Positions 17,288-24,529 of a stretch of 64,000 bases of DNA are shown in pieces. Position 1 is the first letter of the stretch; the number at the start of each line of letters is the position of its first letter. The notes below the pieces were generated by a model, which saw only the letters and a list, made by a program, of their open reading frames with translations, had not been told where the DNA came from and searched no databases. A program made the translations under genes and the position numbers. The stretch is from positions 124,001 through 188,000 of the forward strand of contig NZ_JAHEPS010000003.1 in the NCBI RefSeq assembly GCF_018596335.1. The letters are read 5' to 3'. This DNA is from Shewanella jiangmenensis. Its GTDB lineage: Bacteria; Pseudomonadota; Gammaproteobacteria; Enterobacterales; Shewanellaceae.

Positions 17288-18145
17288 TTACTGCCGCGCC
17301 AGGCGATTATTTTCCGGCAGGTGCTCAAAGTCACTGCGAAACGGATTGATGTCGAGGCCGCCACGACGCGTGTAGCGGGCATACACAGTTAGCTTGGTGC
17401 AGCCGCAGTAGTGCTTGAGATCGGTAAAGATCCGCTCGACACATTGCTCGTGGAATTCGTTGTGCTGGCGGAATGAAATCAGGTAGCGCAGCAGCTTTTC
17501 ACGGTCGATTTTAGAGCCCTGATAGCGGATCATCACACTGCCCCAGTCGGGCTGCGAAGTGATAAGGCAGTTGGACTTAAGCAGGTTCGAGTTTAAGGTC
17601 TCGGCCACCATTTGCTTGTCGTCGGTGCTGTCTTTAAGGTACTCAGGGTTGAATTCGTAATCGTCGACTTCAATGTCCAAATCGTCAATGCAGGTGCCTG
17701 GCAGCTCTACAATGCGTTGAATAGCAAACTGTTTTGGCTCAATCACTTTGACTTTAACCTGGCCCTTGGCGCACTCAGCCAGATCGCGCTCCAGCGCCTT
17801 GCTGACCGCATCGACCGATTCAAAACGGGTTTGGTTAAAGCTGTTTAGATACAGTTTGAATGACTTGGACTCAATCAGGTTTTCACTGCTGACATCGAGG
17901 TGCAGCTCAAGGATTGCCACCATAGGCTTGCCCTTGGCATTAAGCCAGGACAATTCGTAGCCTGTCCACAGATCGGTGCCATGAAACGGCAGCTCGCCGT
18001 TAAGGGCAATGGCATCGCGGTTGAGCTTGCGTGGAACCCCTTGCAGCAGCGAAGGTGCATACTCAGCCTGGTATTCGGTAGCCTGACCCAGAGTCAGCCC
18101 GGCAAGCTCAGATGCCCCGCTATAGGGATCGTGAATTCGTGTCAT
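17288..18145 (-). CDS. queF: NADPH-dependent 7-cyano-7-deazaguanine reductase QueF
   Basis: Reduces preQ0 to preQ1 in queuosine tRNA modification. It is the long, two-domain (type II) form, 285 residues. The QueF signature [15 protein letters not shown] lies in the N-terminal half. The catalytic Cys is in [15 protein letters not shown], with the general-acid Asp in [14 protein letters not shown] follows in the C-terminal half. The start was chosen at ATG 18145 ([12 protein letters not shown]), with GGAAAGG 6 nt upstream. An in-frame ATG 33 nt further upstream lacks a ribosome site and adds a non-conserved tail. It diverges from syd across only 59 bp. Confidence 0.96.
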   Translation of the reverse strand: MTRIHDPYSGASELAGLTLGQATEYQAEYAPSLLQGVPRKLNRDAIALNGELPFHGTDLWTGYELSWLNAKGKPMVAILELHLDVSSENLIESKSFKLYLNSFNQTRFESVDAVSKALERDLAECAKGQVKVKVIEPKQFAIQRIVELPGTCIDDLDIEVDDYEFNPEYLKDSTDDKQMVAETLNSNLLKSNCLITSQPDWGSVMIRYQGSKIDREKLLRYLISFRQHNEFHEQCVERIFTDLKHYCGCTKLTVYARYTRRGGLDINPFRSDFEHLPENNRLARQ

Positions 18146-18204
18146 CAAACGCCTTTCCGTGTCAAAATAAGCGTCCATTATACCCTAAATTGGACGGTTC
18201 TTAA

Positions 18205-18852
18205 GTGTCTTGTCTGGCAGCTCTGACAAATTTTCATAAAATCTACGCCGACGCATTTTTGCAAAAGTTGGATGAATACCCCAGGTGCTACACCCATGAG
18301 CGCGCCTCTCCCTGCCTGGTGTCAGAGGCTGACAGCCGTGCGTCCGAGCCGCAGCAGTGGCAATGGGTTAAGCGGGAGCCGAGCGCCAACTTTGACAATA
18401 TCGCCCATGCCATGGAGATTGAGCTGCACTCAGATGTCAATGATTTTTATGGGCATTTTTATGCCGGCACTTTGCAGTTTGACTCGCCTTGGGGCGAAGG
18501 TGAGCTTATCCAGCCCTGGAACGAAGACGACTTTTTTTTGCTGCAGCAAAATGTGCTCGGTCATCTGATGATGAAAAAGCAGCTTAAACAACCCGCGACC
18601 TGGTTTATCGGTTTGATTGGCGATAACGAAGAGATGCTGACGGTGAATAACGCCGACGGCAGCGTCTGGAAAGAAGTGGCGGGCAATGAGCCACATGAAA
18701 AGCTGGCTGACTCGCTTGCCGCCTTTATCGGCCAGTTGCATGGACGCGTCGCACCGCCGATGCTGCATCAGGACGTGGCTCCTATGGTGACTGAGCATCC
18801 CGGCATTATTGCCAGCATGAAGCGGATGTGGCGCAATCTTCTTGGTCGCTAA
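18205..18852 (+). CDS. syd: SecY-interacting protein Syd
   Basis: Syd associates with the SecYEG translocon on the cytoplasmic side and is proposed to check SecY assembly. The 215-residue protein has the family's conserved stretches: EIELHSDVNDFYGHFYAG, QPWNEDDFFLLQQNVLGHL and TWFIGLIGDNEEMLTVNN. The start is GTG 18205 (GTG TCT TGT CTG); GGACGG upstream may act as ribosome site. A strong hairpin follows at once. It is divergent from queF, as seen in many Shewanella and Vibrio genomes to my knowledge. Confidence 0.93.
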   Translation: MSCLAALTNFHKIYADAFLQKLDEYPRCYTHERASPCLVSEADSRASEPQQWQWVKREPSANFDNIAHAMEIELHSDVNDFYGHFYAGTLQFDSPWGEGELIQPWNEDDFFLLQQNVLGHLMMKKQLKQPATWFIGLIGDNEEMLTVNNADGSVWKEVAGNEPHEKLADSLAAFIGQLHGRVAPPMLHQDVAPMVTEHPGIIASMKRMWRNLLGR

Positions 18853-18870
18853 GCACTGGTTTTAAAATGA

Positions 18871-18894
18871 AAAAGGCGCCCATTGGCGCCTTTT
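18871..18894. terminator. Bidirectional terminator after syd
   Basis: AAAAGGCGCC, loop CATT, GGCGCCTTTT. Serves syd (plus) and the DUF2310 gene (minus). Confidence 0.93.
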
Positions 18895-18945
18895 GCATTG
18901 TGGTCGCAGATGACACTATTGTCAGAGCGCCAGCGAGGAGCGCGC

Positions 18946-19719
18946 TTATTGATAGTCCCAGGACAGATTTGACACTATCCGGCAGGGCTCGCAGCGAAAG
19001 TGGAACATGTCGAGCAGTGGCTCATCGAGGCGCCATGCCTTGCTGCCACAGCGGGGGCAGGCGCGCTCGCGCTCACTCGCCAGGCTGGTGCCGCCTACCC
19101 GGTAGAGGTAGTAATAGGTCGGGACTTTGGTGAGATACTCAAGGCGGCCACGCAAATCCCAGCCACGGCGGAATAAGTCGCTGCCGATGGTGCTGATTTC
19201 ATCGAGGGCGGCAAACTCGGCCTTGGTGCCTGAGGCCATCTGCAGTTCATCACAGGCCTGCCATTCGGTCTGCCAGCGAATGAGCTGTTTGTGATCGCCA
19301 TTAAAGGTTGCGGGTAAGCGGTAAAGCGGAACAGGCAGCAGATTATCGCCGCTTCGCACCGGCGAGCACATGTGCACGTAGCTGGTGTACAGCAGTTGCC
19401 AACTGGACTCACCTTCATAGCTTTCGTTGGCGTTGATGTCCTGTCCAAGCAGTTTTTCGCGCGGAGGCAATAACTTGGCGTCGGTCAGGCCTTTCAGCGC
19501 CGCCTTGGCCCAGGGGCTGTTGTGGCGGTTGGCGAGACTGTCGCTGGCGGGCAACATCAGCCGCGCGCGAAACTCACCCTCGTTAAAACTTACCGCAAAT
19601 TCCCGCCCCAGCACCTGGCCGTTGGCGCGCCATGCTTCCAGCAAATTATTGATAGCAGTTTGCGCCGCAGTGATGGTGGTATCGGCAAAACACTCGAATC
19701 TGAGTTCGGTAACGTACAT
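18946..19719 (-). CDS. DUF2310 zinc-ribbon protein
   Basis: Uncharacterised 257-residue protein of the DUF2310 type, described in databases as zinc-ribbon-containing and possibly nucleic-acid-binding. The C-terminal ribbon is visible as CPRCG about 20 residues before RCEPCRIVSNLSW. The N-terminal part begins MYVTELRFECFAD and has no motif I recognise. The start overlaps the stop of the upstream 103-residue gene by one base (TGATG), so the two are translationally coupled and probably work together. No function can be given from sequence. Confidence 0.85.
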   Translation of the reverse strand: MYVTELRFECFADTTITAAQTAINNLLEAWRANGQVLGREFAVSFNEGEFRARLMLPASDSLANRHNSPWAKAALKGLTDAKLLPPREKLLGQDINANESYEGESSWQLLYTSYVHMCSPVRSGDNLLPVPLYRLPATFNGDHKQLIRWQTEWQACDELQMASGTKAEFAALDEISTIGSDLFRRGWDLRGRLEYLTKVPTYYYLYRVGGTSLASERERACPRCGSKAWRLDEPLLDMFHFRCEPCRIVSNLSWDYQ

Positions 19720-20030
19720 CAGTTGGGGCCTTGTTCGAGGTTATCAATGCGGGTGACCAATGCCTGACACAGGGCCTCAAGAGCTGCCACGCGCTGCCTG
19801 AGTTCAGTGAGTTCACAGGCCGCTTGCTCGGGTTTGGGCGCTGCTGCCTGCGGCGGTGCCAGTTTAGCCTTGTCGTCGCTGCTTAAGTTTTTGAAATGCT
19901 GCAGGCCTTTGACAATCACCGGCATGGGCAGAGGGGAGGGTAAATTCGCCTTGATAAGCGCAATGCTGGGTTCCTGCCCCTTGGCTTCAAGCTGGGCCGC
20001 GGTAAACAGCACCTGTTCAATTTGACTCAT
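19719..20030 (-). CDS. Small hypothetical protein with C-terminal coiled coil
   Basis: 103 residues, not recognised as a named family. The N-terminal half (residues 1-50) looks like a small helical DNA-binding fold of the KfrA-like kind (EPSIALIKANLPSPLPMPVI), but this is only an impression. A Pro/Ala linker follows. Residues 73-98 form a short coiled coil (LRQRVAALEALCQALVTRID). It is coupled to the downstream DUF2310 zinc-ribbon gene by a one-base stop/start overlap, suggesting a two-protein unit. The start is ATG 20030. Confidence 0.75.
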   Translation of the reverse strand: MSQIEQVLFTAAQLEAKGQEPSIALIKANLPSPLPMPVIVKGLQHFKNLSSDDKAKLAPPQAAAPKPEQAACELTELRQRVAALEALCQALVTRIDNLEQGPN

Positions 20031-20160
20031 TTTTGGTTAATTTCCTTAACGCCCACGATTGTGTTTTTATCAATTTATTGAATTTAAAGAGTTTAGCTTG
20101 TTGGTCTGGTTTTTGCTGTGCTCACGTTCTGGCGTGGAGTTTAACACAGCCACAGACACC

Positions 20161-20202
20161 AGGAGAATGTATGAAACCACAAGGAGAACGTATGAAAGGG
20201 TT
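20161..20202 (+). repeat. 21-bp tandem duplication of ribosome site and start codon
   Basis: AGGAGAATGTATGAAACCACA is followed directly by AGGAGAACGTATGAAAGGGTT. Both copies carry a Shine-Dalgarno and an ATG in the same frame, 21 bp apart. Confidence 0.9.
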
Positions 20203-20545
20203 ATATCTGGCAGCATTTTTGGGGACCAGCCTGGTTTTGGGCGGATGCGTGATTAATGTGGGCGACAATGCTGACACTCATGACTGGCAAAAGACCGAGC
20301 AGCAAAACCGCGATGGGCTCGCGACCCTGACCATGGGCATGACCAAGGAGCAGGTGATAAGCCGCATGGGGCGCGCCGACTTTTATGAGGCCTGGCAGCA
20401 GGAAGGTAACGAAGTGCAGGTGCTGTTTTACCGTACCAACCGGGTGCGTGAAGATGGCAGCACCACCAAAGATGAATGCACCCCGGTGGTGCTGACCAAT
20501 AATCAGCTGACCGGTTGGGGCGAGGGCGCTTACCGTAAAGGCTGA
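20192..20545 (+). CDS. DUF3192 family lipoprotein
   Basis: Small lipoprotein of the DUF3192 family, function unknown. From ATG 20192 it has a clean lipoprotein signal peptide (MKGLYLAAFLGTSLVLGGC, lipobox LGGC at residues 16-19), then a conserved region with LTMGMTKEQVISRMGRADF and a C-terminal TPVVLTNNQLTGWGEGAY. It resembles the BamE/SmpA-like fold pattern (short helices, then strands), which is inference only. ATG 20171 is an alternative start, in frame and with an equally good AGGAG; it would give a longer, more polar signal peptide N-region. After cleavage the lipid-bearing Cys is followed by VINV, with no Asp at +2, so outer-membrane sorting is expected. Confidence 0.85.
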   Translation: MKGLYLAAFLGTSLVLGGCVINVGDNADTHDWQKTEQQNRDGLATLTMGMTKEQVISRMGRADFYEAWQQEGNEVQVLFYRTNRVREDGSTTKDECTPVVLTNNQLTGWGEGAYRKG

Positions 20546-20660
20546 AGCTTGCCGGACGGCCGCGAAGGGGGCTGGCTCCCAGCAAGCTCACTGAACGCCA
20601 TCAGAAGACAAGCTTAAGAACATTCGGCTCGATGGGCCCACTATCGATACCGGGCAAGGC

Positions 20661-20891
20661 TCAGGATCTGAGTCTTGCCGTTAACGCATCCACCAGTTCT
20701 GACCAATTATCGTCACTCTCCAATGCCTCACGCAGAAATTCCGCCTGCGCCGCGTTCCAGAAACTCGCCTGCCAGATAGCCTGACCGCTCAAGAGTCGGT
20801 GGCTGTCGATAAATCTGCCGATGGCGGCTTCGCTGCTGTCCAATCCAAGTTGTTCAAACAGATGGCTGAAATCGGTTGGCGTGGTATCCAT
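20661..20891 (-). CDS. DUF2789 family protein
   Basis: 76-residue protein of the DUF2789 type: short, acidic, mostly helical, starting MDTTPTDFSHLFEQLGLDSS and containing WNAAQAEFLREALESDDNW. These conserved Phe/Trp positions fit the family as I know it. Function unknown. GGGAGAGC precedes the ATG. It diverges from the acetyltransferase gene at 21056 across about 165 bp. Confidence 0.8.
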   Translation of the reverse strand: MDTTPTDFSHLFEQLGLDSSEAAIGRFIDSHRLLSGQAIWQASFWNAAQAEFLREALESDDNWSELVDALTARLRS

Positions 20892-21055
20892 TTTGCTCTC
20901 CCTCGCTGATCTGTGATTTTAATAAGCGTTCTTTTGCATAAGCCCTGTTTTGCATAAGCATTAGTAGCCACAGTGAAAAACGCAACCCGTTTGAGGATTG
21001 CACTTTTTAACCTTCTTGTTACATTGAACAAGCAATGGGTAGAAGGATAACGACT

Positions 21056-21694
21056 ATGGAACAGCAAACCCAAGACAGATTTCGTGCGATTTATCTGACT
21101 GCTGAAGACCTTAGGGTGGCAGCATCGATTCTTTATAACGCTTATCACGACGACCCGTTTTTTATGCAGGCGTTGGGCGCTGAGGATAAATCGGCCTATG
21201 AGCAAAAGCTGCGCGCGGCAATCCGTGAGGAGCTCGCGGAACTTTGGCAGCAGGAGCAGGCGCTTATTGGCTGGTTTGATGAAGAGCGGCTGATTGGTGT
21301 TGCCTCTGTGGTCAGCCACCAGATTGGTCTTGGTGAAGCGAAAAACTGGCACTGGCGGCTGAAGATGCTGCTTGGTACCGGCTGGCAGTCCACCCAGATG
21401 CTGATGCAAAAAGAGCACTCGATTCTGGAGCGTTTGCCGGCCAAAGCCTGTGCTATTTTGCAGTTTATTGCACTGGCACCGTCGGAGCAGGGCAAGGGCC
21501 ACGGCGGAATGCTTCTGGAAGCGGTTCTGTCCTGGTGTGACGATCAACTTGAGCTTGAATGCCTTGGGGTGTTTGTCAGCCGAGAGTCCGATACCCACCT
21601 TTTTATTAAACATGGTTTTGAGTCCCACGGCGCCATCAGCATTGGTAAAGTTGCAGGCGAACTGATGTGTTATCGAAGGTCTGCCAATGTCTGA
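21056..21694 (+). CDS. GNAT family N-acetyltransferase
   Basis: 212-residue acyl-CoA-dependent acetyltransferase. The acetyl-CoA binding motif A is LQFIALAPSEQGKGHGGML (Q/RxxGxG/A form), and a typical C-terminal FIKHGFESHG follows. The substrate is not predictable. The start was set at ATG 21056 (MEQQTQDRF), with AAGGA 7-8 nt upstream, rather than the upstream in-frame codon at 21035. Its last 8 bases overlap the Mpo1-like gene, so the two are probably co-transcribed. Confidence 0.85.
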   Translation: MEQQTQDRFRAIYLTAEDLRVAASILYNAYHDDPFFMQALGAEDKSAYEQKLRAAIREELAELWQQEQALIGWFDEERLIGVASVVSHQIGLGEAKNWHWRLKMLLGTGWQSTQMLMQKEHSILERLPAKACAILQFIALAPSEQGKGHGGMLLEAVLSWCDDQLELECLGVFVSRESDTHLFIKHGFESHGAISIGKVAGELMCYRRSANV

Positions 21695-22004
21695 TAAGTT
21701 CAGCTCCTTTTCCGAGTTTTATCCCTACTATCTTGCTGAGCACAGCCACCCGGTTTGCCGGGCGCTGCACTATCTGGGGTCGACCCTGGTGCTGATACTG
21801 CTTGGCTATATACTGGTTTCAAGACACTGGTCCCTTGCCTGGTTATTGCCGCTTATTGGCTACGGCTTTGCCTGGGTTGGACATTTTGGCTTTGAGAAAA
21901 ACCGCCCGGCGACTTTTCGCTATCCTCTGTACAGTTTTATGGCGGATTGGCTGATGTGGTGGCAGTTTATCAGTGGCGTGATTAGCGGCCGCCGCTCGGC
22001 GTGA
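21687..22004 (+). CDS. Mpo1-like (DUF962) small membrane protein
   Basis: 105 residues with two or three hydrophobic segments (about 27-45, 50-66 and 84-98). The family signature is seen in YYLAEHSHPVCRALHYLGS and WVGHFGFEKNRPATFRYP, with conserved histidines. The DUF962/Mpo1 family includes the yeast Fe(II)-dependent dioxygenase that shortens 2-hydroxy fatty acids by alpha-oxidation. A similar lipid role here is only inference, though notable in a PUFA-making organism. The ATG overlaps the GNAT stop by 8 bases. Confidence 0.82.
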   Translation: MSDKFSSFSEFYPYYLAEHSHPVCRALHYLGSTLVLILLGYILVSRHWSLAWLLPLIGYGFAWVGHFGFEKNRPATFRYPLYSFMADWLMWWQFISGVISGRRSA

Positions 22005-22034
22005 TGAAGCCGACCATATGCTTTGCCTACAGTT

Positions 22035-22056
22035 CTTGTGAGATATGTCTTACAAG
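22035..22056. promoter_or_regulatory. UvrY/GacA-type upstream activating palindrome of the first Csr RNA
   Basis: TGTGAGATATGTCTTACA at 22037-22054, within an almost perfect palindrome, matches the known UvrY/GacA box (TGTAAG, spacer, CTTACA). It lies roughly 180-200 bp before the RNA, a distance typical for csrB/rsm genes. Confidence 0.8.
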
Positions 22057-22229
22057 TGCTGTAGGAGATCGATGTGAAATGCCAAGCTTTGTTTAGTTCA
22101 CTCATTGGAATTCCTATTTTAATTCAGTTGTTTGTACTTGGTTTTGCACATTTCAAGACCACCGTTTACATCTGCTGACATTCTCCCTTGGCTGTAATCC
22201 GCGCAGGCTTTGTTAAACTTTGTTTGCGG

Positions 22230-22699
22230 CTTAGGGAAAGGCAGCAAGCTTGAAAAAGCAAAACGACAGGATTGGTCAGAATTAGGTGAGCCTTAGTGGC
22301 TCCACACTGCGGCAGGACGTCGCAGATGCCGGCAGGAAGTCGGTGCATCAGGAACGATGTGGACGGGGCACGAAGCCTAGGTCAGGACGACTTAAGGATG
22401 TTGCAGGGACAGGTTCAGGATGAACATCAACCAGCCACGGAAAAGGTTGGTACAGGACGTCAGCACTGAGGATCAGTACGCAGGAAGCGGCCAAGGACAG
22501 AGCTCACGGATGCAGCCGGACGGTGACAGGAAAGCGCCGTTCAAAGGATTGAGTACGCAAGTACAGGGACACATAGCCGGGATGCACGGAATCGCAGGAA
22601 GCAAGTAGACGCAAGGATGGTGCAGGGAGCACAACTTAGCGGGATAGCTAACGTGGTATGAATGGGGCGCGCCTTTACTTTGAAAGACGCGCCCTTTTT
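22230..22699 (+). ncRNA. CsrB/CsrC-type regulatory RNA, first copy
   Basis: No protein is encoded here, but I count about 25 GGA motifs between 22269 and 22643, many as AGGA, CGGA or AGGGA in short hairpin loops. This is the hallmark of Csr/Rsm RNAs that sequester the translational regulator CsrA. The transcript ends in a strong terminator (22665-22699). A UvrY box lies upstream at 22035-22056. The 5' end is approximate; a TTGTTA-like -35 near 22210 is possible. Several meaningless open frames cross the region. It shares its 3' portion with a second copy 1.1 kb downstream, including AGTACGCAAGTACAGGGACA and GGATGGTGCAGGGAGCACAA. Confidence 0.9.
22665..22699 (+). terminator. Terminator of the first Csr RNA
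   Basis: GGGCGCG (22665-22671) pairs with CGCGCCC (22688-22694), followed by TTTTT. Confidence 0.92.
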
Positions 22700-22713
22700 C
22701 TTTGCCCGAAATT

Positions 22714-22793
22714 TGTGTTCAGTGCCTGATTGGGTTATTCGGTACCTTGCTTTGTTATTCGGTGTCTTATTTGGTTATTCGGTGCCTGATTTA
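22714..22793 (+). repeat. Four 20-bp tandem repeats between the Csr RNAs
   Basis: Copies begin at 22714, 22734, 22754 and 22774, of the form GTTATTCGGTGCCTGATTTA. The first is the most diverged. They lie just past the first RNA's terminator, in non-coding DNA. Confidence 0.9.
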
Positions 22794-23224
22794 TTGATTT
22801 GATGGCTTTTGTCCGCGGCCGGTTTTTATTAGGCTCTGGTGTTCATCGCTCCGCGTTTGATTCGGGACGATAAGAACCTTGACCGGCAGTTAGCTTTGAG
22901 TAACTCGGCTCCCGTATGTCTGACTCCGGGTTTCGATGGCATGACCAGGCGTTTGTACTCAACGGCGTGGCAGGCTGCTGTACCTTTGGCAGTTGTGTCT
23001 TTGGCTTTAGCCAGGCTAAACGTAGCGCAATTCGCAATTCGTGAGTCGCGAAAACCTGTCACTTAGCTGATTTTATGCCTCTTTGGGAAGATACCTGCCC
23101 AGCGGCCAGGAGCTAACAGAGGCCTGCGCGTTAGCGCTGTCAGTGCCTGAAAGCCGCTGAACCGGATCTGAGTACTATCACTTCCGGAGTAATGACAGGC
23201 GGATCGGGAGTTGCCTACAAGGCT
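22794..23224. other. Non-coding spacer between the two Csr RNAs
   Basis: Short overlapping open frames of 64-77 codons exist on both strands, but none has a ribosome site or recognisable protein. I see no tRNA, hairpin array or known motif here. Confidence 0.5.
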
Positions 23225-23254
23225 TGTGAGACATTTCTCACACAACGTGTAAGA
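23225..23254. promoter_or_regulatory. UvrY/GacA-type palindrome of the second Csr RNA
   Basis: TGTGAGACATTTCTCACA at 23225-23242 is a perfect 7-bp inverted repeat with a 4-bp spacer. A further half-site, GTGTAAGA, begins at 23247. It lies about 160-180 bp before the second Csr RNA, mirroring the first copy. Confidence 0.82.
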
Positions 23255-23399
23255 CATGCGGGTGATGTGCTGGTGAAAAAATCCGACATTTTAAAAGTTT
23301 TCATTTAATAACACATGCTTAGCGATGCTGAATTTGTTTCGTCATCGCGTGCAAGTTTTAATGTAATGTTAAGTTTGCCACCCAAAAGGTGCAGTTCCA

Positions 23400-23877
23400 G
23401 TAGAATTCAAATTGTCGAAGGAACGATGGCGGCAACGGAAGCCGGGTCAGGATGACGACACAGTCTCCAGGGATGGGGAAACTGATACAGGAAGTATCGG
23501 ACAAGGATGACAGGCACAGGATGTGTTTTCACAGGAAGTGAAACTACGCCAACAGGATGTTGGTGATTGCGGCAAAGGATGCCAGAGTTCTCCAGGATGG
23601 AAAGTTTCAGTGCCCCGGATGGCGCAAGACATGGACAGTTGAGTATGGATACTCTTCAGGGATGGAATGTGGACACGCTCACGGACGGAGCAGGCTCGGT
23701 CAAGGGATAACCGGGTGAGAAGGAAAGTACGCAAGTACAGGGACAAGCAAGGGATAGACACGGACGACGCTGGAAGCAATTCGTACGCATGGATGGTGCA
23801 GGGAGCACAACAATAGCTGGATGGCTTAACAGAGAAACAGATGGGTGCGGTTCGTAAGAATCGCACCCTTTCTTATT
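23400..23877 (+). ncRNA. CsrB/CsrC-type regulatory RNA, second copy
   Basis: About 31 GGA motifs between 23419 and 23821 with no credible protein frame, ending in a terminator at 23843-23877. A UvrY-type palindrome lies upstream. The 5' end is approximate: TAGAAT near 23400 may be a -10, but its spacing to TTGCCA (20 bp) is long. The 3' part resembles the first copy closely, while the 5' part differs, as expected for a csrB/csrC paralogue pair. Its role would be to titrate CsrA under BarA/UvrY control. Confidence 0.9.
23843..23877 (+). terminator. Terminator of the second Csr RNA
   Basis: GGGTGCG (23843-23849) pairs with CGCACCC (23862-23868), followed by TTTCTTATTT. Confidence 0.9.
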
Positions 23878-24139
23878 TCTGGGGTTGCATTAACTTAGTG
23901 CGGGCACTGCCTATTCAGTGTTAAGGCGCCGCCTGCTCAGATTTCAGGTACAGCCTAATATCTGTCAGAAGCTGCTACCTAAAGGCGCGGCCGGCACTAG
24001 TCGGGATCGTGGACGTGGGAGTTGTCCTGAATGGCGTTGCCTGACATCCTGAAATTCATCAGCAGTTTGCCCATCACGCCGACGCTCACAAGCTCAAACG
24101 CACTCACAGGCACCAGCAAGCGCTCACCAATCCTGACAC

Positions 24140-24529
24140 TCAGCGGCAACTGCCGGAGCTGCAACTGCCACGCGAGCCGCAGCTGCCACCCACAGTGCCG
24201 CGCGCGGTCGGCGCTTCCATCCACTGGGGCTCAGGGAAGATAGGCCATTCAATTTTTTGAATCTTCTTGCCAAGCATATGAATATGCCCGCGATACAGGT
24301 TCACCCCGTCGGTCGAAAACTCAAACAGATAACAGGCTTTCCAGCCGATGCCGGTGCTGCTGCCCAAGGTCGGTCTTGCATTGAGCTGGGCAATAGCAAG
24401 CAGTTGTACCCGTTGCCGTTTACACTCTTTTTCGGTAAACAGTTTGGCTATCTCAGACATTTGTCTCAGCTGCCAGAAAAAGGCGGCCACCATGGCCACA
24501 AAAAGAAGAAGAAGCAGATCTGTCATCAT
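24140..24529 (-). CDS. DUF3301 family membrane-anchored protein
   Basis: 129 residues. The N-terminal hydrophobic helix (about residues 4-20, LLLLLFVAMVAAFFWQLRQ) is followed by CKRQRVQLL and a strand-rich domain (YLFEFSTDGVNLYRGHIHML), the pattern of DUF3301. The C-terminus is Gly/Ser/Cys-rich with four cysteines, a low-complexity tail. Function unknown. Start ATG 24529; a second ATG follows immediately (24526). The ATG overlaps the stop of the DUF3549 gene (ATGA), so they form a coupled pair. Confidence 0.82.
   Translation of the reverse strand: MMTDLLLLLFVAMVAAFFWQLRQMSEIAKLFTEKECKRQRVQLLAIAQLNARPTLGSSTGIGWKACYLFEFSTDGVNLYRGHIHMLGKKIQKIEWPIFPEPQWMEAPTARGTVGGSCGSRGSCSSGSCR

Noticed and set aside
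22420..22608. 62-codon frame in the GGA-rich region
   Set aside because: Composition follows the GGA repeats of the Csr RNA; not a protein.
22829..23066. 75-codon plus-strand frame between the Csr RNAs
   Set aside because: No ribosome site, overlaps other short frames on both strands, no similarity recognised.
23447..23866. 139-codon minus-strand frame
   Set aside because: Antisense of the second Csr RNA; Cys/Ser/Leu-rich by virtue of the TCC complement of GGA.
22255..23870. Possible CRISPR array, because of many short repeated motifs
   Set aside because: Motifs are only GGA-type triplets at irregular spacing, with no constant repeat of 23 bases or more and no cas genes.
23997..24224. 75-codon minus-strand frame overlapping the DUF3301 3' end
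   Set aside because: Its last part (MGKLLMNFRMSGNAIQDNS) looks weakly protein-like, but there is no ribosome site and most of it lies over DUF3301. A frameshifted DUF3301 tail was considered, but the Cys/Gly tail in frame looks genuine.
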